Below, piece after piece: positions 4,188-6,980 of a DNA stretch of 6,980 nucleotides. The stretch's first letter is position 1; each line of letters starts with the position of its first letter. Source of the stretch: Desulfobacula sp. (GTDB lineage: Bacteria; Desulfobacterota; Desulfobacteria; Desulfobacterales; Desulfobacteraceae); assembly GCA_011390085.1 (NCBI GenBank), contig JAABTB010000117.1, positions 1-6,980 on the forward strand. The letters run 5' to 3'. Below the pieces are notes generated by a model. The model was given only the letters and a program-made list of their open reading frames with translations. It searched no databases and was not told where the DNA came from. The position numbers and the translations under genes were made by a program.

Positions 4188-6980
4188 TCAGAACAGTTCC
4201 AGTTGTTCAGGCTTCTTTAGCTCCGGCATCCGGGCCGAACTTTTTTCCAGCCGGGTCAGTCTTTTTTCAATATTCTCAATAAATAAAGAGCGTTGCCGCT
4301 TAACGCTCCTGCCATATATGCGTCTTTTTTTTGCATAAGTCAAACAAAGAATGTCCATGGCCCGCGTCATAGCCACATAGAAAAGGCGCCGCTCCTCTTC
4401 CATATTCTCAATATGTTCCCCGTTCCTGGCAAAAGGGATCAGACCCTGTTCGCATCCTGCCACAAACACCACTGGAAATTCAAGCCCCTTAGCCGCATGG
4501 AGGGTCAAAAGAGATACTTTTTCCACATCATATTCCAGGATATCTGCATCCTGGTCAAGGGTAAGGGCATCCAGAAAACTTTTCAGATCAGGATGAAACC
4601 TTGCCAGGGACACAAGCGTTTCAAAGGCCTGTCTTGTTCGGTCATTTTTTTCCATGATCTCATTGAGGCCCGTTTTTTCACTCAAACGCCTTAATCCTGC
4701 TTCATTGTCAAGAAATCGGATCTCATTTTTCAGGGATTGCACGCCTTCAGGACTGAGCCCTGCCTGCAAAGGGATTTCCCCGATGGTATCCCTTTTTTGG
4801 GCCATGCTTCGGCAAAGAGAGACCAATTGAGAAATCCCTTCCATCTTCAGCATATTATCCTTATCGGCAGTCTGGAATGGGATACCCGCCGTTTCAAACG
4901 CAGAGACAAAGGCTTCGCTTTGTTTGCGGGTCCGGAAAAGGACGGCAAAATCAGAAAATGAATATTCTTTAGGATTCTCAAATTCCGCCTTTCTTGAATC
5001 CATGGAAAAAAAAGAAGTCCCGCCCACCAGGCTTTCAATCATTTTCCCAATGGCCGCGGCTTCCGCCTGTTCCGATGCCGTCTCCTTGATGATGAGCTTC
5101 TTTGTGGTCCCGATATCGGAAAAGATCCGGAATTTCTCATCCTTTTCAGATGATTTGCAAATCACCTGGAAGGATGCATCCAGGATGGCCTGGGCCGACC
5201 TGTAGTTTTGGGTCAGGATTATTTTTTCACACCCTGGAAAATCAAGTTCAAACCGTTTGAAATATATATTGTCCGACCCTCTGAACCCGTAGATGGACTG
5301 ATCCGGGTCACCGATGACCACGATAGGGTTATCCTTTGATAAAAGCTTTACCAGCTCATACTGGCCGAAATTCAAATCCTGGTATTCATCGATAAAAATA
5401 TATCCATACCGGCTGCGGACCGCCGACAAAATTTTCTCATCCCCGGCCAGCATCCTCGCAGCGGAAAAGACGAGATCCTCAAAATCCGCCACATTCCGTT
5501 CCCGGCAAAGGGCGAGATAATCCTTGTAAACCGTTCTCAACCTGCCTGCCCCACCGTCGCCCGCCACCTTTTCAAGATCATCCTCCGGCCCCAGGAGGTT
5601 CTGCTTGCAAAGGCCGATCAACTGATCCGTGGCATGAACCTCGCCCCTTTTGCCCTTTCCGCCCATGGCTTCCCGGACCAGGGAAATCCGCAGTTCATCA
5701 TCGGCAAGGACGGCGTCAAAGCCCTTGTATTCCTTCAAGAGCCTGAGGCAGAAAGCGTGAAAGGTAAGGGCCGAAACAGGAACCTGTGAACCGGGCTGAT
5801 ATTTTTGAATCCGTTTTTCCAACTCCCTGGCCGCCTTGTTGGTAAAGGTCAGGGCAAGGATAGCACTTGGATCAATTTCCTTGGCCGATATGAGATAGGC
5901 AATCCTCGCGGTGAGGGTCCGGGTCTTGCCGGTGCCGGGACCGGCCTGGATGATAATGGCCCGGGAATCCGATTCAACCGCTCGCTGCTGGTCAGAGTTC
6001 AGACCCTCCAACACATCTGCATTCCGGTTCTTGGGCGCCGGTTCCAGGGATTTTTTTCTTTTTCGCTCAAAGGCCGGTTTTTTTTCGGCAACCTCCCTTG
6101 CCCTGGTTTCCGGCGGATCTTCAGAAAGGGCAAAGGCGAATGTTTTCTCACCTTTAAGCTTTTGTTTTTCCTGTTTTGAAAAAATATTAACCTTGCCGAA
6201 TTCTCCGTCATAGCCGGGGTCGATGAGGATTTTTCCCTCCCTCATCCGCTTCACCGCCTCGGCCAGCAAAGGGATACCTGCCCCCTCTATCTCTTCAATG
6301 GACTGTTCCGTAAGAATTTGAAGCTCGGGCCCCAGGAATTCCGTGGCCCGTTTATAGGCTTCGGCCACCTTTTTTGTTTTGGGTCCCACATCAAAAATCT
6401 CCGAGAGGATATCCGGCAGGGGGATAATGCTCGTAAATCCGTGGCGGTTTTCCGGCGCATAGCCTTCGGGCCGCAGGGCCAGCTCCTCCACCCGGTTCAG
6501 CACCCCCAGGGTCAACTGCCGCCCGCAGCCGGGGCAGATGCCGCCCATGCGTATCGTTTCCGCAGGGTTCAGGCTGATATTGCATTTGCGGTGACCGTCA
6601 TAATGGTATTTCCCTTGGTGGGGGTACATGTCCAGGGTGCCCCCGAATGCGGTGGGATCATTCGTCTCAAGGGCCCGGCGCAGATGAAAATAATCCAATT
6701 CCGTATTAAAAACATTGGCGTTCCGGCCGAGGTATCCCGGCGAATGGGCATCGGAATTGGAAATAAGTCTGACGGGGTCGAGATCCGGAATGCGCCAGTT
6801 CATAGGCGGGTCCGAAGACAGCCCGGTTTCAACGGCAAAGATATGGGATGTCAAATCCCCAAAGCATTCTTTCATGGAATCAAACCCGGATTTGGATCCG
6901 AAAAGGGAAAACCAGGGGGTCCAGATATGGGCCGGCACAAAAAATCCCTTATCATTGATATCCAGCATGATGGATAAAAG
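4188..6980 (-). CDS. Endonuclease Q-like (PHP/Zn) domain fused to UvrD/PcrA-type DNA helicase, 5' end outside window
   Basis: Numbering starts at the Met codon at 6968-6966. The frame stays open upstream to the window edge (LLSI before that Met), and the domain is already under way there, so the true start lies outside and perhaps 140-150 residues are missing. Residues 1-260 resemble the later part of endonuclease Q, which nicks DNA 5' of deaminated bases and abasic sites. They show VPAHIWTPWFSLFG (11-24), ETGLSSDPPMNWR (47-59), the PHP metal motif NSDAHSPG (71-78), a zinc module around C129, C145 and C148, GVLNRVEELA (155-164) and DPGYDGEFGK (250-259). A charged linker follows (about 265-320). 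A full SF1A 3'-5' helicase runs to the end: Q motif (323-331), Walker A AGPGTGKT (342-349), Ia TFTNKAA (374-380), Walker B IDEYQD (526-531), III GDPDQSIYGFRG (553-564), IV QNYRSAQAI (587-595), V LTLHAAKGLEFPVVF (821-835), VI RLFYVAMTRA (861-870). The chain ends in QLELF. It is first in the visible three-gene unit. The likely role is nick-and-unwind repair of damaged bases. Domain calls are firm; coupling of the activities is inference. Confidence 0.93.
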   Translation of the reverse strand, partial: LLSIMLDINDKGFFVPAHIWTPWFSLFGSKSGFDSMKECFGDLTSHIFAVETGLSSDPPMNWRIPDLDPVRLISNSDAHSPGYLGRNANVFNTELDYFHLRRALETNDPTAFGGTLDMYPHQGKYHYDGHRKCNISLNPAETIRMGGICPGCGRQLTLGVLNRVEELALRPEGYAPENRHGFTSIIPLPDILSEIFDVGPKTKKVAEAYKRATEFLGPELQILTEQSIEEIEGAGIPLLAEAVKRMREGKILIDPGYDGEFGKVNIFSKQEKQKLKGEKTFAFALSEDPPETRAREVAEKKPAFERKRKKSLEPAPKNRNADVLEGLNSDQQRAVESDSRAIIIQAGPGTGKTRTLTARIAYLISAKEIDPSAILALTFTNKAARELEKRIQKYQPGSQVPVSALTFHAFCLRLLKEYKGFDAVLADDELRISLVREAMGGKGKRGEVHATDQLIGLCKQNLLGPEDDLEKVAGDGGAGRLRTVYKDYLALCRERNVADFEDLVFSAARMLAGDEKILSAVRSRYGYIFIDEYQDLNFGQYELVKLLSKDNPIVVIGDPDQSIYGFRGSDNIYFKRFELDFPGCEKIILTQNYRSAQAILDASFQVICKSSEKDEKFRIFSDIGTTKKLIIKETASEQAEAAAIGKMIESLVGGTSFFSMDSRKAEFENPKEYSFSDFAVLFRTRKQSEAFVSAFETAGIPFQTADKDNMLKMEGISQLVSLCRSMAQKRDTIGEIPLQAGLSPEGVQSLKNEIRFLDNEAGLRRLSEKTGLNEIMEKNDRTRQAFETLVSLARFHPDLKSFLDALTLDQDADILEYDVEKVSLLTLHAAKGLEFPVVFVAGCEQGLIPFARNGEHIENMEEERRLFYVAMTRAMDILCLTYAKKRRIYGRSVKRQRSLFIENIEKRLTRLEKSSARMPELKKPEQLELF
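4191..4205 (-). other. C-terminal QLELF, putative beta sliding-clamp binding motif
   Basis: The last five codons before the stop encode Q-L-E-L-F. Known bacterial clamp-binding peptides follow QL(S/D/x)LF, and some, such as E. coli DNA polymerase II (QLGLF), also sit at the extreme C-terminus. The preceding residues (SSARMPELKKPE) look like a flexible tether. Binding to DnaN is inferred from this match only. Confidence 0.65.

Noticed and set aside
4293..4694. 133-codon plus-strand frame under the helicase gene
   Set aside because: The opposite strand encodes helicase motifs V and VI over the same bases; the frame is a shadow.
6966..6968. Met codon as the start of the helicase fusion
   Set aside because: The frame continues open to the window edge, the EndoQ domain is already mid-fold here, and no ribosome site can be seen in the 12 remaining bases. 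It is an internal Met.
6318..6977. 219-codon open frame on the plus strand
   Set aside because: It lies wholly antisense to the EndoQ-like domain, whose translation carries clear family motifs. The plus-strand product resembles no family, and antisense open frames are expected in this composition.

Overview
The window carries six protein-coding genes and reads as ordinary chromosomal sequence of moderate GC. The gene set and protein style suggest a sulfate-reducing deltaproteobacterium (Desulfobacterota, Desulfobacteraceae-like). The pointers are a DapA-family protein with a long C-terminal tail, a CxxCC YkgJ-type protein, GalU, a DUF4124 plus SLT lytic transglycosylase, and an endonuclease Q/UvrD fusion. 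This placement is inferred from recalled family resemblance, not from a search. I see no tRNA, rRNA, CRISPR array, insertion sequence or phage gene.

Layout. Positions 1-198 are an AT-rich leader with a weak candidate promoter and a cluster of CAAG/CTTG repeats. It precedes a dihydrodipicolinate synthase family gene (199-1233, +). A perfect 14-bp hairpin (1245-1276) separates that gene from a convergent CxxCC cluster gene (1297-2088, -). Positions 2089-2318 are a divergent intergenic region: a near-consensus promoter drives the CxxCC gene leftward and a weaker candidate drives galU rightward (2319-3191, +). galU then runs head-on, with only 6 bases between stop codons, into a three-gene minus-strand unit.

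The minus-strand unit is transcribed from beyond the right edge. It reads: endonuclease Q-like/UvrD helicase fusion (4188 to beyond 6980, 5' end missing), a 123-residue protein I do not recognise (3778-4149), and a secreted lytic transglycosylase (3198-3770). The gaps are 38 and 7 bases, so the three are probably co-transcribed.

The most interesting object is the fusion protein. A lesion-nicking PHP-type nuclease half is joined by a charged linker to a complete SF1A helicase, and the chain ends in QLELF, a textbook-looking sliding-clamp binding pentapeptide. Together these suggest one polypeptide that nicks at damaged bases, unwinds from the nick and is tethered to the replication clamp. The other genes look like housekeeping functions: lysine or peptidoglycan precursor supply, UDP-glucose synthesis and wall remodelling.
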